Below are positions 26,876 to 34,917 of a stretch of 64,000 nucleotides of DNA, one piece after another. Every line of letters starts with the position of its first letter. Position 1 is the first letter of the stretch. Below the pieces are notes generated by a model that did not search any database, had not been told where the DNA came from, and saw nothing but the letters and a program-made list of their open reading frames with translations. This stretch comes from Streptomyces sp. NBC_01445 (lineage in GTDB: Bacteria > Actinomycetota > Actinomycetes > Streptomycetales > Streptomycetaceae). Both the position numbers and the translations under genes were made by a program. The DNA lies in the NCBI RefSeq assembly GCF_035918235.1, contig NZ_CP109485.1, positions 6,859,001 to 6,923,000 of the forward strand. The letters are read 5' to 3'.

Positions 26876-29391
26876 CGAGCGCGCGAGTCATGATGAAAGC
26901 AATGAAAAGGGGCGAAGTGGTCTGGTCGGGGACATGGGTCGCACAGCGGCTCGGGGTCGAGCTCGTCGGTGACGAGGAGATATCCGGGCTGCTGGGCCTT
27001 GCCCTGCGCCGCAATCCCAAGCGGGCCCATCTGCTCGTGTCGAACGTCCTCGGCAAGCACGTGCCCCAGTCGCCGGCCGTGGTCTGGCGCGCCGGCTACG
27101 ACCTCGGTCTGCGGGTGCGCGAGCTGCTCGGTGACGACGCGGCGCGGCAGGCGGTCGTGCTCGGATACGCCGAGACGGCGACGGGTCTGGGGCACTCCGT
27201 CGCCGACGGCCTGGCCCTCGCGCCCTATCTGCACTCGACGCGGCGCCCCGTCGACGGAGTGGCGCGCGCGGGCGGCTTCGAGGAGTCCCACTCGCACGCG
27301 ACCTCGCATCTGCTGCTGCCGGAGGACCCCCGGCTCCTCGCGGGCGACGGGGCGCTGGTCCTCGTCGACGACGAGTTCTCCACGGGCAATACGGTCCTCA
27401 ACACGATCCGCGCCCTGCACGAGCGCTACCCGCGCGGGCACTACGTCATCGTCGCCCTCGTCGACATGCGTTCGCCCGACGACCGGGGCCGCCTGGCCGA
27501 CTTCGCCCGTGAGATCGGCGCCCGTGTCGACCTGGTCGCGTCGGCGTCCGGCACCGTCAAGCTCCCCGACGGCGTCCTCGCCAAGGGGCAGGCGCTCGTC
27601 GCCCACCACGAGTCCCTCGCCGAGACCCCGACGGAGCGCACGGGGCCGGGCAGCGAGCCGCCCACAGAGCCGGGCAGTGAGCCGGGCAGCGTGACCCGCC
27701 TGGACCTCGGCTGGCCCGCGTCCGTGCCCGACGGAGGCCGGCACGGCTTCACGCCGGAGCACCGCGCGGCGCTCGACGCGGCGCTCCCCGCGATGGCCGC
27801 CCGCCTGAGCGCGCCCCTGGGGGACGCCCGCCGCGTACTCGTCCTCGGTTTCGAGGAGCTGATGTACGCGCCGCTCGCCCTGGCCCGCGAGGTCGAGAAG
27901 GGCACGCAGGCGCAGGTGCGCTACTCCACCACGACCCGTTCGCCGGTCCTCGCCGTCGACGACCCCGGCTACGCGATCCGTACGCGACTCGTCTTCCCCG
28001 CCCACGACGACCCGGCCGACGGTCCGGGCGAGCGCTACGCGTACAACGTCGCGGGCGGCGACTTCGACGCGATCGTCGCCGTCGTCGACTCCACCGCGGA
28101 CACGCCCCAACTGCACGCCCCAGATGGCCTGTTGGCGCGCCTCGCCGAGCACACCCCGCGCGTGCTGCTCGCCGTCGTGCCTTCCTACGTCCCCCAGGGG
28201 ACTGCCCCCGAAAGGCCCCTCGTGTCCCCCACGCTCCCCGAGCCCCTCCGCGGCCCCGCCTTCTCCTCGTACGCGCCCGACGAGGTCGGCTGGCTGCTCC
28301 AGGACCTCTCGGACGTCGAGCTGGAGGCGCCGACCGAGGAGCGCGAGGAGGCGATACAGGGCGGTGGCGCGCACTACGCCGAGTCGCTGCCCGTCGAGTA
28401 CCAGCCGAGCGCCGAGTACCAGGCGCTTTTCCAGTCCGCCCTCGAGGTCTCGGCCGCGCGGATCGCGCAGGCGGTCGGCGTCGTGACCGAGACCGTGCTC
28501 GCGGAACGGTCCCCGCGTCCCGTGCTCGTCTCGCTCGCCCGCGCCGGGACGCCCGTCGGCGTGCTGATGCGCCGCTGGGCGCAGGCGCGGCGCGGCCTCG
28601 ACCTGCCGCACTACGCCGTTTCGATCGTCCGCGGCCGCGGCATCGACGCGAACGCGCTGCGCTGGCTCGCCGCCCACCACGACCCGGCCGATGTCGTCTT
28701 CGTCGACGGCTGGACCGGCAAGGGCGCGATCACCCGCGAACTGGCCGAAGCACTCAAGACCCATCAGCGAGATGAGGGCGGCCCCGGGTTCGACCCGGAG
28801 ATCGCGGTGCTCGCCGACCCCGGGTCCTGCGTGCGCACCTACGGCACCCGCGAGGACTTCCTCATCCCGTCCGCGTGCCTCAACTCGACGGTCTCCGGGC
28901 TGATATCGCGGACGGTGCTGCGCGCCGACCTCGTCGGGCCGAACGACTTCCACGGCGGCAAGTTCTACCGCGAGCTCGCGGAGGCGGATGTCTCGACGCA
29001 CTTCCTCGACACCGTCGAAGCCTGCTTCGACGAGGTCGCCGACGCCGTGGACGCCCAGGTCAAGGAGATGCTCTCCGCCGACCGCGCGCCCACCTGGGAG
29101 GGCTGGGCGGCCGTCGAGCGGATCAGTGAGGAGTACGAGATCCACGACGTGAACCTGGTGAAGCCCGGCGTCGGCGAGACGACCCGCGTGCTGCTGCGCC
29201 GTGTCCCGTGGAAGATACTCGCCCGCACCGGCGCCGGCGCCGACCTCGACCACGTACGCCTGCTCGCCGAGCAGCGCGGCGTACCGGTCGAGGAGGTCGC
29301 CGAACTCCCTTACACCTGCGTCGGGTTGATCCACCCGAAGTACACGCGGGGCGCCACCGGCGCGGACGGCAAGGCGGTGGCCGCGAAGTGA
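26872..29391 (+). CDS. four-domain fusion: PRTase_2, TRSP, StiP-like PRTase_1, PELOTA
   Basis: An 839-residue cytosolic protein. Residues 20-250 are a phosphoribosyltransferase with the PRPP loop VLVDDEFSTGNT (163-174). A Glu/Pro linker leads to a TRSP domain (about 275-440), named for its TRSP motif and present here as TTTRSPV (353-359). Residues 505-735 are a second PRTase of the StiP type with PRPP-like VVFVDGWTGKGAIT (608-621). Residues 755-822 are a PELOTA-like RNA-binding domain (LLRRVPWKILARTG). In many species these are separate proteins. The frame can start at 26872 (GTGA overlap) or at GTG 26917, which has a good AAGGGG. The product is unknown. Confidence 0.88.
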   Translation: MTSARVMMKAMKRGEVVWSGTWVAQRLGVELVGDEEISGLLGLALRRNPKRAHLLVSNVLGKHVPQSPAVVWRAGYDLGLRVRELLGDDAARQAVVLGYAETATGLGHSVADGLALAPYLHSTRRPVDGVARAGGFEESHSHATSHLLLPEDPRLLAGDGALVLVDDEFSTGNTVLNTIRALHERYPRGHYVIVALVDMRSPDDRGRLADFAREIGARVDLVASASGTVKLPDGVLAKGQALVAHHESLAETPTERTGPGSEPPTEPGSEPGSVTRLDLGWPASVPDGGRHGFTPEHRAALDAALPAMAARLSAPLGDARRVLVLGFEELMYAPLALAREVEKGTQAQVRYSTTTRSPVLAVDDPGYAIRTRLVFPAHDDPADGPGERYAYNVAGGDFDAIVAVVDSTADTPQLHAPDGLLARLAEHTPRVLLAVVPSYVPQGTAPERPLVSPTLPEPLRGPAFSSYAPDEVGWLLQDLSDVELEAPTEEREEAIQGGGAHYAESLPVEYQPSAEYQALFQSALEVSAARIAQAVGVVTETVLAERSPRPVLVSLARAGTPVGVLMRRWAQARRGLDLPHYAVSIVRGRGIDANALRWLAAHHDPADVVFVDGWTGKGAITRELAEALKTHQRDEGGPGFDPEIAVLADPGSCVRTYGTREDFLIPSACLNSTVSGLISRTVLRADLVGPNDFHGGKFYRELAEADVSTHFLDTVEACFDEVADAVDAQVKEMLSADRAPTWEGWAAVERISEEYEIHDVNLVKPGVGETTRVLLRRVPWKILARTGAGADLDHVRLLAEQRGVPVEEVAELPYTCVGLIHPKYTRGATGADGKAVAAK

Positions 29392-30221
29392 GCGCCACGC
29401 CCGTCACCCTGGTCGCGAGTGACCTCGACCGCACCCTGATCTACTCCGCCGCAGCCCTCGGCCTGACCATGCCCGACGCGCAGGCGCCGCGCCTGCTGTG
29501 CGTCGAGGTCTACGAGGGCAAGCCCCTCTCCTACGTCACCGAGGACGCGGCCGAGCTGCTCGGCGAACTCGGCCGCAGCGCTCTCTTCGTCCCGACCACG
29601 ACCCGCACCCGTGAGCAGTACGGACGCATCCATCTCCCGGGCCCCGTAGCGCAGTTCGCGATCTGCGCCAACGGCGGGCACCTGCTGGTGGACGGCGTTT
29701 CCGACCCGGACTGGCGGGCCGCTGTCGACGAGCGGCTGGCCGCGGAGTGCGCGCCGCTCGACGAGGTGAGGGCGCATCTGGTGCGGACGGCCGACCCGGC
29801 GTGGCTCCTGAAGGAGCGCGTCGCCGAGGACCTCTTCGCGTATCTCGTGGTCGATCGGTCCCTGCTCCCGGAGGGCTGGGTCAAGGAACTCGCTGTCTGG
29901 GCGGAGCGCCGCGGCTGGACGGTCTCCCTCCAGGGCCGAAAGATCTACGCCGTGCCGAAGCCGCTCACCAAGAGTGCGGCCATGCGCGAGGTGGCCCGCC
30001 GCTCCGGCGCCGACCTCACGCTCGCGGCCGGCGACTCCCTGCTCGACGCGGACCTGCTCCTCGCGGCCGACCACGCCTGGCGCCCCGGCCACGGCGAGCT
30101 GGCGGACGCGGGCTGGACGGCGCCGCACGTCACGGCCCTGGAGGACCGGGGCGTCGCGGCGGGCGAGACGATCCTGCGGGAGCTGGTCGAGAGGGTCCGG
30201 CAGCCGCGTACGTACCCCTAA
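29388..30221 (+). CDS. HAD-superfamily phosphatase of the Ter-associated module
   Basis: A 277-residue HAD hydrolase. Motif I is SDLDRTLIY with the two catalytic Asp (residues 11 and 13), motif II is PTTTRTREQY, a Lys lies in KPLTKSAAM, and motif IV is AGDSLLDADLL. A C2-type cap lies between, as in sucrose-phosphatase-like enzymes. The GTG start overlaps the stop of the PRTase fusion by GTGA, so the three genes form one coupled operon. It presumably removes a phosphate from the ribosylated intermediate, which is inference. Confidence 0.87.
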   Translation: MSATPVTLVASDLDRTLIYSAAALGLTMPDAQAPRLLCVEVYEGKPLSYVTEDAAELLGELGRSALFVPTTTRTREQYGRIHLPGPVAQFAICANGGHLLVDGVSDPDWRAAVDERLAAECAPLDEVRAHLVRTADPAWLLKERVAEDLFAYLVVDRSLLPEGWVKELAVWAERRGWTVSLQGRKIYAVPKPLTKSAAMREVARRSGADLTLAAGDSLLDADLLLAADHAWRPGHGELADAGWTAPHVTALEDRGVAAGETILRELVERVRQPRTYP

Positions 30222-30234
30222 GGGGCCTGTACGT

Positions 30235-30456
30235 TCACCCGCAGCAACCCCCGCCGCAGCAGCCCCCGCCTCCGCCGCCGGCGGGGCGGGCCGGTGCGGC
30301 GGCCGATGTCGTGCCGCCCACGGCGACCGTCGACAGCAGCTTCACCGTGTCGTCGTGGCCGGCGGGGCAGTCCGCGGGGGCCGAGGACTCGGCCATGGGG
30401 CGGCTCAGTTCGAACGTGTCGCCGCAGGTCCGGCAGCGGTACTCGTAGCGTGGCAT
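30235..30456 (-). CDS. FmdB-family zinc ribbon protein
   Basis: A 73-residue protein that begins MPRYEYRCRTCGDTFELSRPM, the FmdB-type putative regulatory zinc ribbon, with a second metal pair in a CPAGHDD segment. The C-terminus is a run of Gly and Cys (GGGGGGCCGGGCCG). The function of the family is not settled. The ATG is chosen over a GTG two codons earlier because the conserved domain begins there. It is convergent with the HAD gene, 13 bp away. Confidence 0.85.
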   Translation of the reverse strand: MPRYEYRCRTCGDTFELSRPMAESSAPADCPAGHDDTVKLLSTVAVGGTTSAAAPARPAGGGGGGCCGGGCCG

Positions 30457-30489
30457 GGGCACAGGTTAGCTGGCCGTGCCCCGCGGGCG

Positions 30490-31482
30490 TCAGCGTACGA
30501 CCGTGCCTCGGCCCGCCCCGAGCAGCCCGAGTTCCGCCCGTGTGGGTGCCCCCTCCCAGTCGCCCGGCTGCGCGACCGCGAAGGCGCCCGTCGTCACCGC
30601 CCGGTCGAGGCGCCCGGCGGTGTCCGCGCCGTCGAGGAGCGCGGAGAGATAGCCGGCGACGAAGGCGTCACCGGCCCCGACCGCGTCCACGGCGCGCACC
30701 GGCCGTGCCGGGACACGTAGCTCACCGTCGGCCGAGTGGGCGATCGCCCCGTCGGCGCCGAGCTTGACGACGACCTCGCGCACCCCCAGATCGAGGAGGA
30801 CCTTGACCGGGTCGGGCCCGGGCGGCGCGCACAGCGGCAGCTCGTCGTCGGAGGCGATGAGGGCATCGACGTACGGGATCCAGTCGCGCAGTTCCGCGGC
30901 AGCCGCCTCCGAACTCCAAAGCCGGGAGCGGTAGTTGGCGTCCAGGCTGACCGGAACGCCGTGTTCGCGGGCGAGCCGCAGGGCGCGTCGGCACGCGTCG
31001 CGCGCGGAGGTGCTGAGCGCGGGCGTGATCCCCGTCAGATGCAGGACGCGGGGCGGCGGACCGGCCGCGAAGGCCCGCTCGACGCGGTCGGCGTCGAACC
31101 GTGAACCCGCCGAGCCCGCACGGTAGTACTGCACCCGCGTCACCTCGGGCAGCCGCGGCTCGAACAGGATCAGACCCGTAGGGGCGCCGGTGTCACGGGT
31201 GACGCAGGACGTGTCGACACCCTCGGCGCGCAGCGTGCGCAGGACCAGTTCGCCCGCCTCGTCGGCGCCGACCGCGCCCGCCCAGCGGGCGCTGTGGCCG
31301 AGCCGGGTGAGACCGATGGCGACGTTCGACTCGGCGCCCGCGACGGACAGGTCCATCGAGCCGCCCAGCTTGAACGGACCGTGGCCGCGCAGCGCGACCA
31401 TGGTCTCGCCGAAGGTGAGTACGTCGATGGGGGAGGCGGGGGCCCCGGCTGAAGCGGAGCTCGCCGAACCCGACGCCGTCAT
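30490..31482 (-). CDS. PfkB-family sugar kinase, 2-keto-3-deoxy-sugar-acid kinase-like
   Basis: A 330-residue ribokinase-fold kinase. It has the N-terminal TFGETMVALRG and GGSMDLSVAGAESNVAIGLTRLG, and the C-terminal PfkB signature AVDAVGAGDAFVAGYL with its catalytic Asp. Its neighbours are a KDPG-type aldolase (overlapping by ATGA) and a galactonate-dehydratase-like enzyme. Phosphorylation of 2-keto-3-deoxy-gluconate or -galactonate is therefore the likely reaction. It is the last gene of the catabolic operon. Confidence 0.88.
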   Translation of the reverse strand: MTASGSASSASAGAPASPIDVLTFGETMVALRGHGPFKLGGSMDLSVAGAESNVAIGLTRLGHSARWAGAVGADEAGELVLRTLRAEGVDTSCVTRDTGAPTGLILFEPRLPEVTRVQYYRAGSAGSRFDADRVERAFAAGPPPRVLHLTGITPALSTSARDACRRALRLAREHGVPVSLDANYRSRLWSSEAAAAELRDWIPYVDALIASDDELPLCAPPGPDPVKVLLDLGVREVVVKLGADGAIAHSADGELRVPARPVRAVDAVGAGDAFVAGYLSALLDGADTAGRLDRAVTTGAFAVAQPGDWEGAPTRAELGLLGAGRGTVVR

Positions 31483-32099
31483 CCGCAGACCGCCTTGAAC
31501 TCGGCCGCCCGCTTGCGCAGTTGACCCAGGTCCCCGCCGTCCGCCGCGTCGCCGATGAGGGGTGAGCCGACCCCGACCGCGATGGCGCCGCCCTCCAGAT
31601 AGGCGGTCGCCGCCGCCGCGTCGACCCCGCCCACCGGCACGAACGGCGTCCGGGGGAACGGCCCCCGCAGCGCCTTCAGATACGACGGACCGCCCATCGC
31701 CGACGCCGGGAAGATCTTCAGGGCCGTCGCCCTGGACGCCTCGGCCGCGATGACGTCGGTCGGCGTGAGCACCCCGGCGAGCACGGGCAGGCCCTGCCGC
31801 AGTGACTCGTCGACCCCGGCGCCCAGCCCGGGCGTCACAATGAGGTTCGCCCCGGCGGCGGCCGACTCGCGGGCGTCCTCGGCGGTCAGCACCGTGCCGG
31901 CACCGAGCCAGACGTCGTCGCCGAGCTCGGCCCGCGCCCTGCGGATCACGTCGAGGGCGTCACGGCCGCTGAGGGACACCTCCACCAGCGGGATTCCGGC
32001 CTCGGCCAGGGCCATGACCGTACGGAACGACGCGTCGGCGTCGCTTCCCCGGACGATCGCCACGAGGCGCTCGGCGCGCAGTGCGGTAGTGAAGTCCAT
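31479..32099 (-). CDS. 2-keto-3-deoxy-6-phosphogluconate/galactonate aldolase
   Basis: A 206-residue class I aldolase of the KDPG family that yields pyruvate and glyceraldehyde 3-phosphate. The Schiff-base Lys128 is in ALKIFPASAMGG, the catalytic Glu40 in LVEVSLSGRDAL, and a glycine-rich phosphate loop is at FVPVGGVDA. It lies between the dehydratase and the kinase and overlaps the kinase by ATGA. Whether it prefers the gluconate or galactonate epimer cannot be read from the sequence; the dehydratase type favours galactonate. Confidence 0.9.
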   Translation of the reverse strand: MDFTTALRAERLVAIVRGSDADASFRTVMALAEAGIPLVEVSLSGRDALDVIRRARAELGDDVWLGAGTVLTAEDARESAAAGANLIVTPGLGAGVDESLRQGLPVLAGVLTPTDVIAAEASRATALKIFPASAMGGPSYLKALRGPFPRTPFVPVGGVDAAAATAYLEGGAIAVGVGSPLIGDAADGGDLGQLRKRAAEFKAVCG

Positions 32100-32154
32100 G
32101 GTGCTCCTCCTCGGTTCCTTTCATGGGTGGGCGTTTCGCAGGGCGTTTCATGGG

Positions 32155-33300
32155 TCACCACTCGGCGAACGAGCCGTCCTCGTACCGCCACACGGGGTTG
32201 CGCCAGGCGTGGCCCTTGGCGTCGGCCGCGCGTACGGCCGCCTCGTCGACGTCCACGCCGAGGCCGGGCCGTTCCGTGCGCAGCAGCGAGCCCGCGACGA
32301 AGCGGAACGGCTCGCGGTCGGAGACGTAGTCGAGGAGCTCGGCGTCCTTGTTGTAGTGGATGCCGATCGACTGCTCCTGGATGAGGAAGTTCGGTGTGGT
32401 GAAGGCGACTTGGAGGCTCGCGGCGAGGGCCACGGGACCGAGCGGGCAGTGCGGCGCGATGTGAGCCCCGTACATCTCGGCGAGCGCGGCGATGCGGCGC
32501 AGCTCGGAGATGCCGCCCGCGTGCGAGATGTCTGGCTGCACCACGGCGACGCCGGCCTGGAGTGGGGCGAGGAACTCCCGCCGGGTGAAGAGCCGTTCGC
32601 CGAGCGCGATCGGGATGTTGGAGGCGTTCACCAGATCGGGGACGGCCTGCATGTGGTCGGAGAGGACGGGCTCCTCGACGAACAGGGGCGCGTACTCGGC
32701 GAGCAGGGGGAGCAGCCGGCGGGCGTTCGCGGGGGAGACGCGGCCGTGGAAGTCGAGCGCGAAATCCCGTTCGTCGCCCAGGACTTCACGGGCGGTCTCC
32801 GCGCGCAGCAGGCACGCGCGGACCTCCTCGCGGGTGGCGAGCGGCGTCATGCGCCCGCTGGCGTTCATCTTCACCGCCGTGAACCCGGCCTCGACCTGGG
32901 CGCTCACCGCGTCCCTGACCTCGCTCGGCTCGTCACCGCCCACCCAGGCGTACGCCCGGATCCGCTCGCGCACCGGTCCGCCGAGCAACTGGTGCACGGG
33001 CTGCCCGTACGTCTTGCCCTTGATGTCCCACAGGGCCTGGTCGAGCCCGGCGACAGCGGACGAAAGGACCGGCCCGCCGCGGTAGAAACCGCCCTTGGTC
33101 ATGACCTGCCAGTGGTCTTCGATGCGCAGCGGGTCCTGGCCGACCAGGTACTCGGCGAGCACCTCGACGGCTGCCCGCACGGGCTCCGCACGCCCCTCGA
33201 CGACGGGCTCACCCCAGCCGACGACCCCTTCGTCGGTCTCCACGCGGACGAACATCCAGCGGGGCGGAGCGAGGAAGGTCTCGATGCGGGCGATCTTCAC
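32155..33300 (-). CDS. dgoD: galactonate dehydratase-like enolase-superfamily enzyme
   Basis: A 381-residue enzyme of the mandelate-racemase group. Metal ligands lie in the ALDFHGRVS, FVEEPVL and ALGERLF strands. The two His diagnostic of D-galactonate dehydratase are present, in DFHGRV and APHCPLGP. It would dehydrate D-galactonate to 2-keto-3-deoxygalactonate, the first step of the DeLey-Doudoroff route that the aldolase and kinase genes complete. A short direct repeat TTTCATGGGT flanks the gap to the aldolase gene. Confidence 0.87.
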   Translation of the reverse strand: MKIARIETFLAPPRWMFVRVETDEGVVGWGEPVVEGRAEPVRAAVEVLAEYLVGQDPLRIEDHWQVMTKGGFYRGGPVLSSAVAGLDQALWDIKGKTYGQPVHQLLGGPVRERIRAYAWVGGDEPSEVRDAVSAQVEAGFTAVKMNASGRMTPLATREEVRACLLRAETAREVLGDERDFALDFHGRVSPANARRLLPLLAEYAPLFVEEPVLSDHMQAVPDLVNASNIPIALGERLFTRREFLAPLQAGVAVVQPDISHAGGISELRRIAALAEMYGAHIAPHCPLGPVALAASLQVAFTTPNFLIQEQSIGIHYNKDAELLDYVSDREPFRFVAGSLLRTERPGLGVDVDEAAVRAADAKGHAWRNPVWRYEDGSFAEW

Positions 33301-33345
33301 GTAGGGGTTCCTCTCGGGGTGTTACGGGGGTGCGGCGGCGAGGTG

Positions 33346-34137
33346 TCAGGGATGGCCGCGCCGGGACAGTTCGATCACGTCGAGCATCGCCGCGAACGCG
33401 CCGTCCTGGTCCCGCGCGCGGACGCGGTCGGCGACCAGGGCGTGGGCGGGCAGCGGGTGTTCGTGCCGTCCGGCGTGCACGAGCCGGTCCCGTACGACCA
33501 GGGCCGGGATGATGACGCGCCGCATCTGCGCGAAGAAGGGGTTGCCGGAGGCGGTGAGGAGCGCCGTGTGGAAGGAGGCGTCGGCGCGCACGGCGAGAAC
33601 GGGGTCGCTGTCGGTCATGACGGGATCGGCGGTCATGGGTGTCCGCTCGGCGGCGGCCATCGCGCTGAGTGCGGCGTCGAGGGCGGCGAGATCCGCGTCC
33701 GTGCGGTGCAGTGCGGCGAGCGCGGCCGCGGCGGGCTCGACGGCGCGGCGCAGTTCGAGGAGATCGGTGAAGAAGGCGCCGGGCGCGCCGGAGTCGATCG
33801 TCCAGCGCAGCACGTCGCTGTCGAGAAGGTTCCAGTCGTCGCGCGGGCGTATGAACGTTCCCCGCTTCTGCCGGGCGTCCAGGAGACCCTTGGTGGTCAG
33901 CACCTTGATCGCCTCGCGCAGCACGGTCTGGCTGACGTCCAGCTCGGCCATCAGGCCCGGCAGGTCGAGGAGGTCCCCCTCCGCGTACGTCCCGTCGAAG
34001 ATCCGCCGGGCGAGCGCCTCCACGACGATCCGGTGGACGCCGCGCCCGGTGTACGAGACCCCTGGCGTGCCGTCCCGGCTCGCACTGTCCGTGCGCGGGC
34101 CCTCCGTACGAGGGCTGCCCCTGTCCTTGCGCGTCAT
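33346..34137 (-). CDS. GntR-family (FadR/FCD) regulator of the sugar-acid operon
   Basis: About 263 residues. The winged helix spans roughly residues 35-95 (IVVEALARRIFDGTYAEGDLLDLPGLMAELDVSQTVLREAIKVLTTKGLL), followed by an all-helical FCD ligand domain with likely metal His in SFHTALL. It is first in the operon, 45 bp before dgoD, and so is its likely repressor. The ATG at MTRKDRGSP is used; a TTG at 34173 is possible. An AT-rich island (34160-34180) just upstream stands out from the GC-rich background and may be the operator or -10. Confidence 0.88.
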   Translation of the reverse strand: MTRKDRGSPRTEGPRTDSASRDGTPGVSYTGRGVHRIVVEALARRIFDGTYAEGDLLDLPGLMAELDVSQTVLREAIKVLTTKGLLDARQKRGTFIRPRDDWNLLDSDVLRWTIDSGAPGAFFTDLLELRRAVEPAAAALAALHRTDADLAALDAALSAMAAAERTPMTADPVMTDSDPVLAVRADASFHTALLTASGNPFFAQMRRVIIPALVVRDRLVHAGRHEHPLPAHALVADRVRARDQDGAFAAMLDVIELSRRGHP

Positions 34138-34162
34138 GGGGGCAGCCTCGCACGTGGGCGGG

Positions 34163-34819
34163 TTATTTATCAATTATTCTCGGCGGCCCGGGACCATCGG
34201 TGATTTTGGTGGTCTCGCTGGCGCCGGTGCCCCCGGGGGCTTTGGCGACCTCGGGGGTGGGGTGCGGCTGCCGGGCGGCGCGGGCGCGGTCCTCGCGGGC
34301 GGCGGATTCCGGGTGGCGCGCGCGCCAGTACGGGTTGTCGTGCGGCAGCGTTCCGCTCACGCGCCCGTACATCCCGAAGGCCATCAACATCACGCCGACC
34401 ACGAAGCTGAACAGCACGTTCTGGATCTCGAACGCGAGGAAGTTGTAGTCGGTCTGGAGCAGGGCGAGGTTCACGAAGCCGCTGAGGATGAACAGGATGC
34501 CGACGGTCAGGTTGATCGTCGAGGCGACGTTCCGTCCGATGACCATGCCGGCGAACAGCAGTGCGCCGACAAGGATCGACAGGACGCTGAGGGCACCGTT
34601 GGTGTTCAGGCCGGCGATCTTGTCGCCGCCGGTGTCGAAGAATCCGATCTGGTCGATGAGGCCCAGGATGCCGAAGGCGACCAGTACGAGCCCCATCAGG
34701 CCCGCGCCTATCCGGTAGACCTTGCTGAGGCTGTGGTCGACGGGCAGATGATCGTCGAGAATGACGCGCTGGTGCCGAAAGCGGGGGGCTGGGCGGTTCT
34801 CGGATATATGCGTGGCCAT
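34163..34819 (-). CDS. DUF4383 membrane protein
   Basis: A 218-residue protein with four hydrophobic segments between about residues 38 and 160 (GLVLVAFGILGLI, LSVLSILVGALLFAGMVIG, STINLTVGILFILSGFVNLAL, VLFSFVVGVMLMAFGMYG). It has polar N- and C-terminal tails, the latter rich in Pro and Ala. It matches the actinobacterial DUF4383 family of unknown function. GGGAGG lies before the ATG. It ends 25 bp before the GntR gene and may be cotranscribed with it. Confidence 0.85.
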   Translation of the reverse strand: MATHISENRPAPRFRHQRVILDDHLPVDHSLSKVYRIGAGLMGLVLVAFGILGLIDQIGFFDTGGDKIAGLNTNGALSVLSILVGALLFAGMVIGRNVASTINLTVGILFILSGFVNLALLQTDYNFLAFEIQNVLFSFVVGVMLMAFGMYGRVSGTLPHDNPYWRARHPESAAREDRARAARQPHPTPEVAKAPGGTGASETTKITDGPGPPRIIDK

Positions 34820-34917
34820 GATCGCCTCCCTTGCACGTACGTACCTCAAGGATCCGCCCGTAGCCCCGAGGGCGCCAACAGGGACGGGGCCCGGAGGCCA
34901 GGCAGGAGCGCGGCAGC

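Noticed and set aside
26668..29334. 888-residue minus frame opposite the PRTase fusion
   Set aside because: Antisense to a gene with strong family motifs; no ribosome-binding site or domain.
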